Shown in pieces: positions 1 through 8,722 of a stretch of DNA of 64,000 nt. The stretch is taken from NCBI RefSeq assembly GCF_014192155.1, contig NZ_JACHXO010000003.1, positions 372,001 to 436,000 on the forward strand, read 5' to 3'. Position numbers and translations under genes: made by a program. Origin of the DNA: Roseateles terrae. Its GTDB lineage: Bacteria; Pseudomonadota; Gammaproteobacteria; Burkholderiales; Burkholderiaceae_C. Position 1 is the first letter of the stretch; each line of letters opens with the position of its first letter. The notes under the pieces were generated by a model. The model saw only the letters and a program-made list of their open reading frames with translations, did not search any database and had not been told where the DNA came from.

Positions 1-894
1 CGGCACCTGATGCCGGGCGCGCAGCTGGGCTTCCACCGCGCGTCCTCGGGCACCTACAACCCGGCCTTCGACGAGATTGCCAACCAGCATCTGGCGGAGA
101 CCTATCGCAAGATGGAGCTGCCGGAGGACTTCATTCAGCGCACGCTGAAGACGCCGTCACGCAGCATGTGGTACCCGACGCCGGACGATCTGGTGCGCCA
201 TCAGCTGATCCAGGAGCCGCCCAAGACGCTGGACGTCGCCCTGCCGGACGGCCCGCGCCCCGGGGAACCGGCGCCGCTGTCGGAGTATGTGGCGGCCTTC
301 AAGTCCAATCCGGTCTGGTATCACCTGAATGAACGCTTCCCGGGCGCCTTGAACCGGGCAGCGACGCAGATGCGCACGGCGCGGCTGACGCTGGCCGGGA
401 CGGATCAGGAATCGGACGGTGCCCAGATGGCCGCCCAGATGGCGATCACCTCGGAGGTGCGGCAACTGGTGCTGTCGGGTTCGGCGGAGTCACGGCGTCG
501 GTATCTGCAGGTGGTGCGCGGCCAGATGCAGGCCATGCAGGCGCTGGGCGCCGACACCTGCCAGGCCTGGCTGGCGGGCTCGCCGGCGACGCGGCGGCTG
601 ATGCCACCTGAAGTGATGGCCTGGGAGACCAACTGGCTGACCAATGCCGCCCAGGAGACTCCGCCGTCCCGCACGCGTGCGGGCGAAGCGTCACGTCTGG
701 AGCTGGAGGTGGTGAACCGCACCCTGGGTCCGCAGGCGGCGGGGCTGCTGTCCCGGCTGTGGTCGGACGATGCCAGCGGCGACACGGCCGGGGTGGTGAG
801 CTGCGAACGTGCGTCGCAGCTGCTGGATCAGATCCAGCGCCTGAAGGTCGCGCCGCGGGAGCTGGCCGAACGGGTGGTGTTCCAGACGCGTTGA
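1..894 (+). CDS. ClpP-like periplasmic protein, 5'-truncated
   Basis: The frame is open from base 1, three codons before the first ATG at 10, so the gene begins outside the window and 297 codons are visible. The first part has an LGFHRASSG segment followed by MWYPTPDDL about 50 residues later. This pairing is what I know from the C-terminal half of COG3904-type predicted periplasmic proteins with a ClpP/crotonase fold, where the GFH region carries the active-site histidine. The remaining ~220 residues are helical, with no motif I recognise. The nucleophile-bearing half lies upstream and cannot be checked. It ends just before a 9-bp inverted repeat shared with the convergent TerB-like gene. 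Confidence 0.6.
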   Translation, partial: RHLMPGAQLGFHRASSGTYNPAFDEIANQHLAETYRKMELPEDFIQRTLKTPSRSMWYPTPDDLVRHQLIQEPPKTLDVALPDGPRPGEPAPLSEYVAAFKSNPVWYHLNERFPGALNRAATQMRTARLTLAGTDQESDGAQMAAQMAITSEVRQLVLSGSAESRRRYLQVVRGQMQAMQALGADTCQAWLAGSPATRRLMPPEVMAWETNWLTNAAQETPPSRTRAGEASRLELEVVNRTLGPQAAGLLSRLWSDDASGDTAGVVSCERASQLLDQIQRLKVAPRELAERVVFQTR

Positions 895-905
895 GGGCGC
901 GGGAG

Positions 906-926
906 GCCAGTACCGCCGGTACTGGC
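906..926. terminator. Bidirectional hairpin between convergent genes
   Basis: A perfect 9-bp inverted repeat (GCCAGTACC / GGTACTGGC) with a 3-nt loop sits between the stop at 894 and the convergent stop at 927-929. There is no clear T-run on either side, so it may be a weak or factor-assisted terminator. Confidence 0.6.
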
Positions 927-1433
927 TCAATGTGCTTCGTCTGCACCCGGCGCAGCATGATCGGGCGCCAGCCCGGCGGCTTCCCGGGCGCGCATGCGGG
1001 CATGCACATAGGCGCCCTGCGGGATGTGCAGCAGGTCGGCGATGCGCCACATCACGTGGCGCTCATGGTCGGACAGCCGGCCATCCGCATAGGCCACGCC
1101 CCACATCAGCTCGATCATGCGCAGCTTGCGGGGCATATCCCACGCGTCGATGCGGGAGGTGAACGCAAACAGGTCGGTGGCCTGGCGCGCCGTGCCTTCT
1201 GCGAGGTCTGCCAAGCGGTCCGCTTCGTCCGGCGTCAGCACGAATTTCTCGACCAGCGCGCGCCGCACGGCGGTGCGTTCCGCCACGGCGAGCCCTTCGT
1301 CCGCGCGCATCACCTCGACCAGAAGCACCGCGGCCGCCAGTTGGACGGCATGATCCTCACCGCAGCCCTGCGCACCGGCCATGGACTCGGGTGACATCAG
1401 GCTGTCGAAAAGGTCTTTCAGGGTTTTGAGCAT
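927..1433 (-). CDS. TerB-like tellurite-resistance family protein
   Basis: 168 residues from the ATG at 1433; an upstream in-frame start at 1481 would add 16 residues of low-complexity sequence and is less likely. The protein is all-helical and acidic. It shows the TerB/COG4103 pattern of two repeated units: 'VLLVEVMRADEGLAVAERTAV' and, later, 'MWGVAYADGRLSDHERHVM', in which Asp/Glu residues would bind a divalent metal. Family members are cytoplasmic and often sit beside tellurite or stress genes, but no other ter gene is visible here. The precise role is unknown. Confidence 0.8.
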   Translation of the reverse strand: MLKTLKDLFDSLMSPESMAGAQGCGEDHAVQLAAAVLLVEVMRADEGLAVAERTAVRRALVEKFVLTPDEADRLADLAEGTARQATDLFAFTSRIDAWDMPRKLRMIELMWGVAYADGRLSDHERHVMWRIADLLHIPQGAYVHARMRAREAAGLAPDHAAPGADEAH

Positions 1434-1624
1434 GGGGGCGATGGTGGCACAAGCGGGGGTTGGGTTCCGTGCGCGGGGCATTTTTTGCGCCGGGGTGAGT
1501 CGGTCGGAGCGCCGTGTCTCTTCTCCTTCAGCGTCATAGGCGCCCCAGCGAAGCGTTTTCGAACTTGCTGAATTTGTCGTTTTTGTCGATTTATCCTAGA
1601 CTGGCGGTCTTCCGGGAGAAATCG

Positions 1625-2308
1625 ATGAGCACCCTGTCCGCCACCGCCTCGCCCTCCACGCTGGAGCGGCAATTGATTGAAGGCATTCAGTTTGCGCTTG
1701 AGGATCTGGCCCGCAGCCTGGTCGCTCGTGTCACTGAGCTGGTTCAAGAACAGCTTCATGGCACTCGCATGTCCGCCTCGAAGTCGCGCCAAGCGCTTGC
1801 AGAGGCGGTGGCCAGTCAAATGCCCACCATGCTGGAACAGGAGTTCATGGCTCGGCTGCTGGGCAATGACCCGTCCGCGCGCCAGCACCGCGCCGTGCTC
1901 TCTCACGTACTGTCTGCGGCGGAGGTTCAAGCGGTTGGAGCCGAGTTCTCTCCGTTGCGCCTGCCGCCCCCTCAGAGTCATGAACGCAACCGGCCCGACG
2001 AAGCAAGCACGCCGCCTGCGGCCGATGCAGAGCAGGCTGAGGAACTCACCAGTGAGGCCGCTGCCAAGCTGCTCCATGTGTCCCGCACCCATCTGAACAC
2101 GTTGGCTGACACCGGAGCCCTCGGACGCATCCGGCGGACCGAGGGGGGCCATCGGCGCCTGTTGAAAGCTCACGTGCTGCGTTACCTTGCAGAGACCCAG
2201 GATCGGCAACTCCAGGGGCTGGACCAGATGATCGCGGCCACGGATGCACTTGGCATGTACGAAGAGGAGGCAAAGGTACTAAGGCCCCAACGATCCAGAC
2301 GCCGCTGA
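1625..2308 (+). CDS. Excisionase-type HTH protein, probable antitoxin/regulator
   Basis: 227 residues from the ATG at 1625, which has a GGGAGAA-like site a few bases upstream; a longer frame from a GTG at 1514 is less plausible. The N-terminal ~130 residues are helical and unrecognised. Residues ~138-188 form a MerR/excisionase-like winged helix ('SEAAAKLLHVSRTHLNTL' followed by 'RRTEGGHRRLL'). The stop lies 5 bp before the start of a PIN-domain gene, so the two are very probably co-transcribed as an HTH/PIN toxin-antitoxin-like pair, with this protein as antitoxin and autoregulator (inference from layout). Base composition is lower in GC than the flanking core genes, consistent with acquired DNA. 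Confidence 0.75.
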   Translation: MSTLSATASPSTLERQLIEGIQFALEDLARSLVARVTELVQEQLHGTRMSASKSRQALAEAVASQMPTMLEQEFMARLLGNDPSARQHRAVLSHVLSAAEVQAVGAEFSPLRLPPPQSHERNRPDEASTPPAADAEQAEELTSEAAAKLLHVSRTHLNTLADTGALGRIRRTEGGHRRLLKAHVLRYLAETQDRQLQGLDQMIAATDALGMYEEEAKVLRPQRSRRR

Positions 2309-2313
2309 AGCCC

Positions 2314-2937
2314 ATGCCACAAGAACCGCCTCCTGAATCCGCCGATTGCCCTCGAGTCGCGTTAGTCGATGCCAACGTTCTCTTCGCACCTCGTCTGCGA
2401 GATCTGATGATCCACCTTCACATGGCGCGAGTGATCCATATGCATTGGACGCGCGACATTGAACGGGAGTGGACTCGCAACGTGATTGGGAAAGGAAAGG
2501 CCGATCCTGGTGCCGTCGCCCAATGTCTGGAGGGCATGCGGCTCGCTGTTCCGGGTTGGGAGGTTTCAGGCTATGAGCGGCACATCGAGCGCTTCGATGC
2601 GATCCACCCGAAGGATAGGCACGTCGCAACAGCGGCGTTTCAGTTGGCCACGGGAGACTGGTCAGGTCGAACAGTCGGCCTGATCACCAAGAACCTGCGC
2701 GATTTCCCAGCCCGCGCTTTCGCGTCCACAGGCGTACGCCGCCTGGCGCCGGGTCCCTACCTGGACCGGCTCTATGACATGGCACCAAAGGCTCTCCAGG
2801 CGGTCGACGAAACTTGCCGCCAGAAGCTGCGCCGACCTCCGGTCGATCCGCAGAGCTACGTCGACATCCTCATACATCACCAGTGCAGCGCATTGGCCAG
2901 GGCTATGGCCCGCGTCTGGAGCGTTCGTTCGCCCTGA
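2314..2937 (+). CDS. PIN-domain nuclease, probable toxin (PIN_3/VapC-like)
   Basis: 207 residues. PIN catalytic acids are visible: D19 in 'LVDANVLF', E50/E52 in 'DIEREW', D101 in 'HPKDRHVA' and the 'TKNLRDFP' segment (N127, D130), matching the PIN_3 family layout. PIN proteins are Mg2+-dependent RNases. The gene is coupled (5-bp gap) to an HTH protein that would be its antitoxin. The protein is longer than classical VapC (~130 aa); the C-terminal ~70 residues are an unrecognised helical tail. The target RNA cannot be inferred from sequence. Confidence 0.78.
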   Translation: MPQEPPPESADCPRVALVDANVLFAPRLRDLMIHLHMARVIHMHWTRDIEREWTRNVIGKGKADPGAVAQCLEGMRLAVPGWEVSGYERHIERFDAIHPKDRHVATAAFQLATGDWSGRTVGLITKNLRDFPARAFASTGVRRLAPGPYLDRLYDMAPKALQAVDETCRQKLRRPPVDPQSYVDILIHHQCSALARAMARVWSVRSP

Positions 2938-2945
2938 GCGCACGC

Positions 2946-2981
2946 AAAAAAGCCGCGTGGCTCCAAAGGCCCACGCGGCTT
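2946..2981 (-). terminator. Rho-independent terminator of the lipase unit (copy 1)
   Basis: An 11-bp stem (AAGCCGCGTGG / CCACGCGGCTT at 2950-2960 and 2971-2981) with a 10-nt loop. Reading leftward it is followed by six T (A-run at 2946-2951), so it terminates minus-strand transcription after the lipase stop at 3011; it may also stop the PIN gene. A nearly identical copy lies at 4803-4837. Confidence 0.88.
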
Positions 2982-3010
2982 CGTGTCAAGCAGCGATGTC
3001 AAGCGCTGCC

Positions 3011-3991
3011 TCAAAGGAACACGGTGTCCAGGTGCCTCGCTGAACCCGCTGATTTTTCGGCGCTTCCGCGCTTCACCACAGATCCGAACCCAATCGTGAA
3101 CGGGAGCGGCGGCGCTCCGAGCAGTGAAAGATAAGTGTCGGGCAAATGCTGGTGGAGATTCTCGAGCACGTAGGCCACCAGTTCACATGACACTTGGGGA
3201 GGCTGAACGACGCCCTGCAAGGGCAGCGGCGTACCCACAGGGGTGTAGCCGTAGCCGACAAGACGCGCAGCGGTCAGCGCAAGCAGGGCGTCAACCAGTG
3301 CGCCTCCCTTTGGTTCCGGTTTGTAGAACCCAACCGTTCCAAGGACGTCATTCCAACCGTAGGACACCGTGTCCAGCGTGTTGAAGCACCGCACCACTCG
3401 GCCGTCGAGTGGCGTTCCCGGCCCGAAGAGCGCGGCGAAAGCCGCGTTGCCGGGCGTCATGCCAGCGAAGCTCATGACGCGAGGGAGGGGCGCTGCAGGC
3501 AGGCTGGACAGCCACAGTCCAAGTACCGGCGCCAACGTGCCGCCGAGACTGTGACCCGTGATCCAGACGTCATCTGCGCTTGCTAGCTGACTGAGGTAGT
3601 CCTCCAGCGTCTTTCCGTCGGCACCCACGATCGCCTTCAGCGACGAAAATCCTTCAAATGTGCCACCCGATACCTGTGCGCCGCTGTTTTGCGCATTCGG
3701 CCAGTCATGCATGGGTCCGAAGGGACTGTCCTGGTTTGCATCGTCCCAATAGGCCGACGAGAGCGGGTCTGGATAAGTGCCCCGGATGGCCACGACGATC
3801 GCCCCCGTCGACCGACTTGTCGCCACATAAGCAAAGTTTGGCGGGGCAGTGTCTGGGCTCGCGGCAGGCATCCAGACCACGCTCCAATCGCCAGGCTCGC
3901 CGATGCCATGCACATACCCAGGGATGTCCTCCGGCCAGCCATAGGCGATTCCTGCCAGCGTCATCAGCAGCCCTGGGGTGGGGGCGCTCAT
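3011..3991 (-). CDS. Class-3 lipase family protein
   Basis: 326 residues. A GHSLGG nucleophile elbow (S148) follows 'DDVWITGHSLGG', and 'GAIVVAIRGT' forms the oxyanion strand typical of lipase_3 alpha/beta hydrolases. Candidate acid and base residues are the Asp in 'CFNTLDTVSYGW' and a His in 'ENLHQHLPD'. No signal peptide or transmembrane segment is visible, so it is either cytoplasmic or exported by a signal-less route. Its start overlaps the stop of the upstream unknown gene (ATGA, 3988-3991), so translation is coupled and the two products probably act together. The substrate is unknown. Confidence 0.85.
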   Translation of the reverse strand: MSAPTPGLLMTLAGIAYGWPEDIPGYVHGIGEPGDWSVVWMPAASPDTAPPNFAYVATSRSTGAIVVAIRGTYPDPLSSAYWDDANQDSPFGPMHDWPNAQNSGAQVSGGTFEGFSSLKAIVGADGKTLEDYLSQLASADDVWITGHSLGGTLAPVLGLWLSSLPAAPLPRVMSFAGMTPGNAAFAALFGPGTPLDGRVVRCFNTLDTVSYGWNDVLGTVGFYKPEPKGGALVDALLALTAARLVGYGYTPVGTPLPLQGVVQPPQVSCELVAYVLENLHQHLPDTYLSLLGAPPLPFTIGFGSVVKRGSAEKSAGSARHLDTVFL

Positions 3992-4581
3992 GACTTGGGC
4001 CCCAGACGGGCGTCGTCGGAGGACAGCATCACGATCGGACCGCCTTGTATGGGCAGCGCGTAAGCCGACTCGTCCACGTCCAGGAGATTGCCGTTCGAAT
4101 CGTAGTTGTTGAAGACCTGTCGAACAGTCGCGTTGCAGAACAGCTGCGTCGATGCGCTGGTTGTTGGGAAGATTTGAATGGACCCTCGTGCCTGGGCAGA
4201 AGACTGCGGGGTACCTCCCACCATCTCCACTTTGCTCATGTCGCTCGGCGGTGTGAAGATGTACTGCACACCGAAGATCACTGTCTGACCTTGGCTAATA
4301 GGCACCCCCACGAAGCCGTTGTATTGCTCAATGAACTGGCTCGCAGCAACCTGATTGATGTTGCCGGACGCATCAATGTAATTCGCAAAGAGTGAAATTG
4401 ATTGATCTGACGACTGAACTACAAAATTCGGCGTTGCCACGTAATAGTAGACGCTGACAGTGGTGTCGGCCCCTCCAACGTTGGTGATCTGCAGAAATGT
4501 GCCCTGCTGAACGAACGGGACATTGGGAACGCCAGGCGCAAGAGGCTGAGCAATGACCTCGAATGAACAGATGTAAGCCAT
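3988..4581 (-). CDS. Unknown beta-rich protein, partner of the lipase
   Basis: 197 residues, not recognised. It is rich in T, V, S, Q and Y with alternating hydrophobics ('TTVSVYYYVATPNFVVQSS'), suggesting a beta-sandwich. There is no signal peptide, only two cysteines and no obvious catalytic motif. It is translationally coupled to the class-3 lipase and is the first gene of a two-gene unit with its own structured leader. Codon use and GC (clearly lower than the glp genes) suggest horizontal origin. It could be a chaperone, carrier or immunity-like partner of the lipase; the sequence alone does not decide this. Confidence 0.72.
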   Translation of the reverse strand: MAYICSFEVIAQPLAPGVPNVPFVQQGTFLQITNVGGADTTVSVYYYVATPNFVVQSSDQSISLFANYIDASGNINQVAASQFIEQYNGFVGVPISQGQTVIFGVQYIFTPPSDMSKVEMVGGTPQSSAQARGSIQIFPTTSASTQLFCNATVRQVFNNYDSNGNLLDVDESAYALPIQGGPIVMLSSDDARLGPKS

Positions 4582-4589
4582 GATTCACC

Positions 4590-4623
4590 ATCCTTCCAAT
4601 CCAGTTAAAGGAAATGGAAGGAT
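4590..4623 (-). promoter_or_regulatory. Leader hairpin covering the ribosome-binding site
   Basis: On the transcript of the 3988-4581 gene, ATCCTTCCA and TGGAAGGAT form a perfect 9-bp stem with a 16-nt loop. The 3' arm is itself the Shine-Dalgarno sequence (GGAAGGA), 8-9 nt before the ATG at 4581. The folded leader should block initiation; what opens it (temperature, ligand, protein) is unknown. Confidence 0.6.
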
Positions 4624-4632
4624 TCAGCGTAA

Positions 4633-4661
4633 TGACAGGGCTGTCATCACCAATATATTGG
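4633..4661. promoter_or_regulatory. Two adjacent perfect palindromes, possible operators
   Basis: TGACAG-GG-CTGTCA (4633-4646) and CCAATATATTGG (4650-4661) lie back to back about 50-80 bp upstream of the unknown/lipase unit, in unusually AT-rich DNA. The spacing fits a promoter with dimeric-repressor operators. No confident -35/-10 pair is called. Confidence 0.45.
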
Positions 4662-4802
4662 ACAGGCAATCGAATACGGCACAGTCGATCGTTAATGGAT
4701 GATTTCAATGATTCGACTGGCATTTCCTCGCATTGCATGCCCCTATTGGCAGCTGGGCGCTGGACGCGTTCCGGAATTCTGATGAAAACCGACTCAGAAT
4801 TG

Positions 4803-4837
4803 AAAAAAGCCGCGTGGCCCCAAGGCTCACGCGGCTT
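4803..4837 (-). terminator. Rho-independent terminator of the glycerol operon (copy 2)
   Basis: AAGCCGCGTG / CACGCGGCTT stem (4807-4816 and 4828-4837), followed leftward by a T-run (A-run 4803-4808). It lies 25 bp after the glpV stop. Sequence, loop and flanks are almost the same as the terminator at 2946-2981. Confidence 0.88.
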
Positions 4838-4861
4838 CGTCTCAAGCGACCTTGCTGATGG

Positions 4862-6598
4862 TCAGCGCACGCGGCCTTCCTTCCAGGCGCTGATCAGCTT
4901 GTCATAAGCGATCGTTTCGCCCTTGGGCTTCTCGTTGGCCAGCTTGGCCCACGGCGCGCCCTTGTCGGACAGCCACTTCTTCGGATCTTCCTTCTTGTTC
5001 AGCTTCGGCGCGCACTTGGCCATGCCGGCACGCTCCAGACGGGCCATCACCGAATCCATTTCGTCGGCCAGCGTGTCCATCGCCGCCTGCGGCGTCTTCT
5101 CGCCCGTGACGGCCTGGGCCACGTTCTTCCACCACAGCTGCGCCAGCTTCGGATAGTCCGGCACGTTGTTGCCCGTCGGGGTCCACGCCACCCGGGCCGG
5201 GCTGCGATAGAACTCGATCAGACCGCCGTACTTCGGCGCATTCTTGGTGAAGTAGTCGCTGCGGATGTCGCTGTCGCGGATGAAGGTCAGACCCTGGATG
5301 CTCTTCTTCAGGCTCACCGTCTTGGCCGTCACGAACTGCGCATACAGCCAGGCAGCGGCTGTGCGGTTCGGGTCATGATTGGCAAAGAAGGTCCAGCTGC
5401 CCACGTCCTGATAGCCGTTCTGCATGCCCGCCTTCCAGTACGGACCATTCGGGCCGGGCGCCATGCGCCACTTCGGCGTGCCGTCCGCATTCACCACCGG
5501 CAGGCCCGGCTTGGTCATGTCGGCCGTGAAGGCGGTGTACCAGAAAATCTGCTGCGCGATCTGCCCCTGCGCCGGCACCGGACCCGACTCACCGAAGGTC
5601 ATGCCCGTGGCTTCCTTCGGCGCGTACTTCTTCATCCAGTCCACATACTTGGTCAGCGCATACACCGCAGCCGGCGAATTGGTCGCGCCACCGCGGGAGA
5701 CCGACGCGCCCACCGGCGTGCACTTGTCGTCCGCCACGCGGATGCCCCATTCGTCCACCGGCATGCCGTTCGGGATGCCCTTGTCCGCCGCACCGGCCAT
5801 CGACAGCCAGGCATCGGTGAAACGCCAGCCCAGCGACGGATCCTTCTTGCCGTAGTCCATGTGGCCGTAGATGGGCTTGCCGTCGATGGTTTTCACATCA
5901 TTGGTGAAGAACTCGGCGATGTCCTCATACGCGCTCCAGTTCAGCGGCACGCCCAGGTCATAGCCGTACTTGGCCTTGAATTTGTCCTGCAGGTCCTTGC
6001 GGGCGAACAGGTCGGCACGGAACCAGTACAGATTGGCGAACTGCTGGTCAGGCAGCTGATACAGCTTGCCGTCCGGCGCCGTCGTGAAGCTGGTGCCGAT
6101 GAAGTCCTTCAGGTCCAGGTCCGGATTGGTGAATTCCTTGCCCGCACCGGCCATGTAGTCGGTGAGGTTCATGATCTTGCCGTAGCGGTAGTGGGTACCG
6201 ATCAGGTCCGAATCAGAGATCCATCCGTCGTAGATGCTCTTGCCCGATTGCATCGAGGTCTGCAGCTTCTCCACCACATCACCCTCCTGGATGATGTCGT
6301 GCTTGACGGTGATGCCGGTGATCTCGGTGAAGGCCTTGGCCAGCACCTTGCTCTCATACTCGTGCGTGGTGATGGTCTCGGACACCACCGAGATTTCCTT
6401 CACCCCCTTGGCCTGCAGCTTCTTGGCCGCTTCGATGAACCACTTCATCTCGGCCAGCTGCTTGTCCTTGGCGAGCGTGGACGGCTGGAATTCGCTGTCC
6501 ACCCACTTCTTGGCTTCCGCCTCACCGGCCCAGGCGCTGTGGACCCCGAGGGCCAGCAGGGCGGCCACGGCCAGCGCGGAATACTTGCTCTTGTTCAC
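4862..6598 (-). CDS. glpV: Glycerol ABC transporter substrate-binding protein
   Basis: 578 residues from a GTG at 6598, chosen because AAGGAG lies 9 nt upstream and the product then begins with a classical Sec signal peptide (about 24 residues, ending AWA before GEAEAKKW). It is a type-1 extracellular solute-binding protein of the large GlpV class (usual length close to 580). It binds glycerol in the periplasm and delivers it to GlpP/GlpQ. It is the last gene of the glpD-S-T-P-Q-U-V operon, 111 bp downstream of the DUF2160 gene, and is followed by a strong terminator. Confidence 0.9.
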   Translation of the reverse strand: MNKSKYSALAVAALLALGVHSAWAGEAEAKKWVDSEFQPSTLAKDKQLAEMKWFIEAAKKLQAKGVKEISVVSETITTHEYESKVLAKAFTEITGITVKHDIIQEGDVVEKLQTSMQSGKSIYDGWISDSDLIGTHYRYGKIMNLTDYMAGAGKEFTNPDLDLKDFIGTSFTTAPDGKLYQLPDQQFANLYWFRADLFARKDLQDKFKAKYGYDLGVPLNWSAYEDIAEFFTNDVKTIDGKPIYGHMDYGKKDPSLGWRFTDAWLSMAGAADKGIPNGMPVDEWGIRVADDKCTPVGASVSRGGATNSPAAVYALTKYVDWMKKYAPKEATGMTFGESGPVPAQGQIAQQIFWYTAFTADMTKPGLPVVNADGTPKWRMAPGPNGPYWKAGMQNGYQDVGSWTFFANHDPNRTAAAWLYAQFVTAKTVSLKKSIQGLTFIRDSDIRSDYFTKNAPKYGGLIEFYRSPARVAWTPTGNNVPDYPKLAQLWWKNVAQAVTGEKTPQAAMDTLADEMDSVMARLERAGMAKCAPKLNKKEDPKKWLSDKGAPWAKLANEKPKGETIAYDKLISAWKEGRVR

Positions 6599-6709
6599 GC
6601 TTGTCTCCTTCTTCTCATTGAGCATCCCCCGATGAGGATGGATCACCGGCTCCGGGGGAGATGGAGCCGAATCCCGAATACCACTCCGACTACAGCGACC
6701 GGTGCCCGC

Positions 6710-7018
6710 TCACCCCTTGCGCAGGATGAGCGCCAGCACCAGCATCGACACCACCAGGCTGATCCACACGCTGGGCTCGGCCTCCAGCTGGAACCAGCCC
6801 ATCATCTTCTCGCCCAGGCCCACGAAGGCCAGGTTCAGATACGCCGCCACCAGGAGGCCGATGAAGAGACGGTCGCCACGCGTCGTGCGCAGCGGCAGCC
6901 AGCCTTTGCGCAGCGTCGTCGGCGACTTGATCTCCCAGATCGTCATGCCCACCAGCATCAGCACCACGCAGCCGAAGAACACGGCCACCGGCAAGGTCCA
7001 CACCATCCAGTCAAACAT
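6710..7018 (-). CDS. glpU: Small membrane protein DUF2160, GlpU
   Basis: 102 residues with three hydrophobic segments (about 5-28, 50-70 and 82-100). It belongs to the DUF2160 family, found almost only inside glycerol ABC-transporter operons between permease and binding-protein genes, exactly as here. Its molecular role is not established; an accessory of the permease complex is the natural reading. It starts 14 bp after glpQ ends. Confidence 0.88.
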   Translation of the reverse strand: MFDWMVWTLPVAVFFGCVVLMLVGMTIWEIKSPTTLRKGWLPLRTTRGDRLFIGLLVAAYLNLAFVGLGEKMMGWFQLEAEPSVWISLVVSMLVLALILRKG

Positions 7019-7032
7019 TGTTCATTCCCTCC

Positions 7033-7837
7033 TCACACCCGGCCCATGGCGAAGCCCTTGGCGATGTAATGCCGCACGAACCAGATCACGATCGCGCCCG
7101 GCACGATGGTCAGGGTGCCGGCAGCGGCCAGCGTCGCCCAGTCCATGCCCGAAGCACTGACGGTGCGGGTCATCGTCGCCACGATCGGCTTGGCATCCAC
7201 GCTGGTGAGCGTACGAGCCAGCAGCAGCTCCACCCAGGAGAACATGAAGCAGAAAAAGGCGGCGACGCCCACACCCGCCTTGATCAGCGGCAGGAAGATC
7301 GTCAGGAAGAAACGGGGGAAGCTGTAGCCGTCGATATAGGCGGTCTCGTCGATCTCACGCGGAATGCCGCTCATGAAACCTTCCAGGATCCACACGGCCA
7401 GCGGCACGTTGAACAGCAGGTGCGCCAGCGCCACCGCCAGGTGGGTGTCCATCAGGCCCAGCGTGGTGTAGAGCTGGAAGAAGGGCAGCAGGAACACCGC
7501 CGGTGGCGTCATGCGGTTGGTCAGCAGCCAGAAGAACACATGCTTGTCGCCCAGGAAGCTGAAGCGGCTGAACGCATACGCGGCGGGCAGTGCCACGCTG
7601 ATCGAGATGGCCGTGTTGATGGCCACATAGATCATGCTGTTGATGTAGCCGCTGTACCAGGCCGGATCGGTGAAGATTGTCCGGTAGCTGGCCAGGGTGA
7701 ACTCCCGCGGCCACAGGCTGAAGCTGGACAGGATTTCCTCGTTGGTCCGGAAACTCATGTTGACCATCCAGTAGATGGGCAACAGCGCAAACAACAGATA
7801 CAGGACCAGGAAGATGCTTCGCTTCTTGAAACGGCGC

Positions 7838-7845
<8 letters not shown>
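7033..7845 (-). CDS. glpQ: Glycerol ABC transporter permease GlpQ
   Basis: 270 residues, six transmembrane segments, MalG-type carbohydrate ABC permease. The EAA-like coupling loop reads 'IDETAYIDGYSFPRFF' and would contact the GlpS/GlpT ATPases. It overlaps the end of glpP by 8 bp and forms a heterodimeric inner-membrane channel with GlpP. Confidence 0.9.

Positions 7846-8718
<873 letters not shown>

Positions 8719-8722
<4 letters not shown>

Noticed and set aside
2946-4837. Insertion-sequence ends
   Set aside because: The similar ends are terminators in the same orientation, not inverted repeats, and no transposase or target duplication is visible.
5375-7069. A 564-codon plus-strand frame across glpV
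   Set aside because: Shadow of glpV and glpU; His/Arg-rich composition without protein-like features.
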